Shown: positions 61,701 to 64,000 of the stretch, one piece after another | How positions within the stretch are numbered: position 1 is the stretch's first letter | How the letters are laid out: each line of letters begins with the position of its first letter | Assembly (NCBI RefSeq): GCF_028769735.1 | Contig: NC_088173.1 | Coordinates: forward strand, 11,987,038-12,051,037 | DNA: 64,000 nt | Source of the DNA: Zonotrichia leucophrys gambelii | Lineage: Eukaryota > Chordata > Aves > Passeriformes > Passerellidae | Direction: 5' to 3' | Made by a program: the position numbers and the translations under genes | Notes under the pieces: model-generated | Told to the model about the DNA's origin: nothing | The model's input: only the letters and a program-made list of their open reading frames with translations | Databases searched by the model: none

Positions 61701-64000
61701 TCTGGTGCCTGCAGCTTTTTCAACATCTAGTACTTCTTAAGGCTTCCATTAATTCATTTGTTTATAACTTTGTATGTATTTTTTTTCAGTTTCATAGGAA
61801 TTGGAAAAAAAAAGAATTAAGATTTGCGATGATCCTTTGATTTAAATGGGTTATATCTAAAATTAGATTTTCATTACATAAACCCAAGCTTACAATTATC
61901 ATTTATACACCTTTATTTACATAGATAATCAAAAAGGCATTGGTATTTTAATTGGCTTTAGTGGCGCCTCATATACAAACCAACTAGAATTACTTTTACA
62001 ATCTTATTTTCATGGTAGTGTGCATCATTTATTAAAATCAAAGGAATTCCAAAAGCAATTTGAAGTTGGAATGTTCTGTCAAGGGATGTATTGGGGTATG
62101 TATTGTGTCTATCTATCAAGATATCTTTTGTGGATATCTATCAAGATAAAAAACCACTCTTGAAAGAGGTATTGCAATTAGTAGGCTCTACACAATAGGA
62201 AAAAAATATTCTGAAGCTAGAGAAGTAGAGAAGATAGAACTATATGACTCTAAATATTGGATTTACCCCCAGATTTCCTTGTGGTTTTGAACAAAGGAAA
62301 CTATAAAAGGATGTTGTGAAACTGAAGTTTCAGTAGAATTGAGATCAAATATATAGCACAAATTTTTCTATGTTAGCCATGTTTTCTATGTTAGTTGATA
62401 GTTCTTATTGAAAACTGATTGAACAATGCTGTTAGGTGAGATGGGATAGCATTTTCATGATTAAAATTGTTTGTGAATCTTCAGTTCCTGAGAAACTGAA
62501 ATATTTTTAAAATATAGATTATGGTCAAATCTACTCCAATTGGTCCTTCAGTCCCATTTTAAATAATGTTCAAAAATCTCTGCAATGGTTAAAGTTTTCA
62601 GGCATTTTGCAAAACTGCTTACATCTTGATGCTACACAGCCACAGTTAGGCAGTTACAGTGAAATGGTTCCCAGACCTTTCTATACCTATGACAGAGCTG
62701 AGAAAACTGTCTGTGTTGTTTTACACTAAGTTCATGTTCTCAGCCTTTCCTCTGTAAGTTCATGAACGCTAACTTGCAGTCTGTCTAAAGCTGGGCTTAG
62801 ACACACCTGAGGCAGCTGTGGACAATGGCAGGAAAAGTAAGGCTCAACTTGACTCATTTCATGAGGGACCTATGGGTCCCTCAGACATGTCCTTATCTGA
62901 TTAGGATGAGTATAAGGGCGGAGGTTTTAAAAATTAAAATATATTTATATGTTTGTGTGTGTTTGTATGGATTTATATTGTGTCTGTTATGTATCTAAAC
63001 ATTTATATATGCATATATAATATACATGTAATGCTGTCACATATGGGCCATGCAGAGTTCAAAAGATAATTAATTTGATTCTTGTGCCAGACAAAACATT
63101 AACTCACAGGTCATATAGGTGGATATTCGGATACTGCTTAGACCTGAATCAAAACACTTAGAAGCATGAGAACTATTATTTTACTGTACCTCAAATGTTA
63201 GAAATTACTGGATATTGTCACCATTATAAACTCCTTTGGATGCTGAGAAAAAAAAATTCAAAACTGCATTAACAGCATCTGGTGTATTTCCCTTGTAATC
63301 AAACTAGAGACGTTTTTGTGTTGTCTTCCCACATAGCTTGCTGGGAGTTCTCTGCCAGAGACTGCCTTTTCCCATAACTTAGAGCTCAAGCTTCTTTCAT
63401 TAGAAAGAACTATTTCATGAACATTTGCATCATCTTTAATAAGCTACATGTTCTATGAAATCTCCCCCATAGTCTGGACATTTATTCTTTCTTTCTTTCT
63501 GCAACTTATTTTCTTCTTGTCAAAGATGTAGTTTTATCCTATTAGCTGTGGTCAGCTAAGCAGAAAGGTAGACTCGCAGTGGTAGATGAATACAGGAGAA
63601 GTGATGGAACCCATCTGTGAGAGCAAGCAAGAGAAAAGGAGTGTAGCACCAGCCCAGCTGCCAGCAGACAGGTACTAGCTCATCACAATTAAGATAGCAA
63701 ACCAAATCCTTGTCATTCAGAGTCCTGTTGCACAATCTTTTTTTCTACTGAATCTAGTATTTTGCATCAGGGTGAACAGTAATAAATTCTTTTTATACAT
63801 ACTGTTAATTAGGAGAAAAAAATAAACACACCTTACCGTTAAAATCTCACATTCATCACTTTGGGATGATAATGGACGTGACCACTTTTTTCCAAAATCT
63901 TTATTCTAAATATAATGCATGCATTACTAGTGCATATCTTTGCACATATGCATGCATATATGTAGTATGTACTGCAACCATAGCAAGTACATATGCTTAG
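58754..64000. other. AT-rich non-coding DNA, no gene seen
   Basis: Open frames are at most 87 codons (60816-61079 minus) and several overlap on both strands, as expected from chance. A direct repeat of TTATATATTATTTA occurs at 59180-59193 and 59202-59215. ATCTATCAAGATA is repeated at 62111-62123 and 62136-62148. Short AT- and TG-rich patches lie near 62938-63030, and a (TTTC)n patch near 63486-63499. The block near 60310-60500 is described separately. No terminal gene runs off the right edge that I can see. Confidence 0.6.
60310..60500. promoter_or_regulatory. Candidate enhancer with octamer and SOX-like sites
   Basis: ATTTGCAT at 60363-60370 is a perfect POU octamer (reverse orientation). 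It is followed by a second POU-like TTTGCATAT at about 60371-60379 and by AACAAAAG, a SOX-type core, at about 60382-60389. CTTTGTTT and several TAAT homeodomain cores follow within 40 bases. The order octamer-octamer-SOX in 30 bases resembles neural or progenitor enhancers bound by POU/SOX pairs. Single motifs are common in AT-rich DNA, and conservation is untested. Confidence 0.25.

Noticed and set aside
1..64000. Bacterial or phage genes, operons, rRNA or tRNA genes
   Set aside because: No ribosome-binding-site-spaced frames, no compact gene order, no cloverleaf or rRNA core sequence was seen; composition and repeats are vertebrate.

Overview
The window looks like vertebrate nuclear DNA, most likely from a bird. 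The evidence is AT-rich sequence without operon-like gene packing, no open frame longer than 121 codons, ordinary vertebrate microsatellites, and fragments of the CR1 LINE family that dominates avian genomes. The clearest CR1 marks are a 3' end near 35789-35822 reading like GGTTGGACCAGATGATC and its reverse complement near 25131-25310. CR1 also occurs in turtles and crocodilians, so 'bird' is an inference; I cannot name a species.

I find no protein-coding gene that I can support. The open frames are about as long as chance allows in DNA this AT-rich: at roughly 64% A+T and six frames over 64 kb, one or two frames of about 120 codons are expected, and exactly two are seen. The window is therefore best read as intergenic or deep intronic sequence. 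An isolated short exon cannot be excluded by eye; the least implausible place for one is about 27080-27280.

Layout: 1-7424 is unique AT-rich DNA with small inverted repeats. A decayed CR1 tail on the minus strand lies at about 7425-7530, and a pentanucleotide satellite (ATTTT)n at 12095-12165. A strong 35-bp inverted repeat sits at 18456-18490. A well-preserved minus-strand CR1 tail lies at 25131-25312. At 28480-28720 there is a candidate regulatory island with a perfect 18-bp palindrome centred on an E-box. A plus-strand CR1 tail occupies about 35525-35833, followed by a 40-bp tandem repeat whose every unit carries a hairpin (36495-36590). The most informative mobile relic is a frameshifted, internally deleted CR1 reverse-transcriptase fragment at about 49921-50490. 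At 51719-51761 a 16-T run is followed after 21 bases by the complement of AATAAA, the arrangement expected at the 3' end of a minus-strand retrocopied transcript. The right end carries (TG)n, (AG)n and (TATC)n microsatellites and a possible enhancer with octamer- and SOX-like sites near 60310-60500.

There is no gene set that works together here. The content is repeat relics, simple repeats and possible long-range regulatory DNA. No CRISPR array, rRNA, tRNA, phage or bacterial system was seen. Nothing in the window convinces me of a previously undescribed system; the hairpin tandem repeat, the retrocopy-like 3' end and the paired palindromic E-box sites deserve the first checks.
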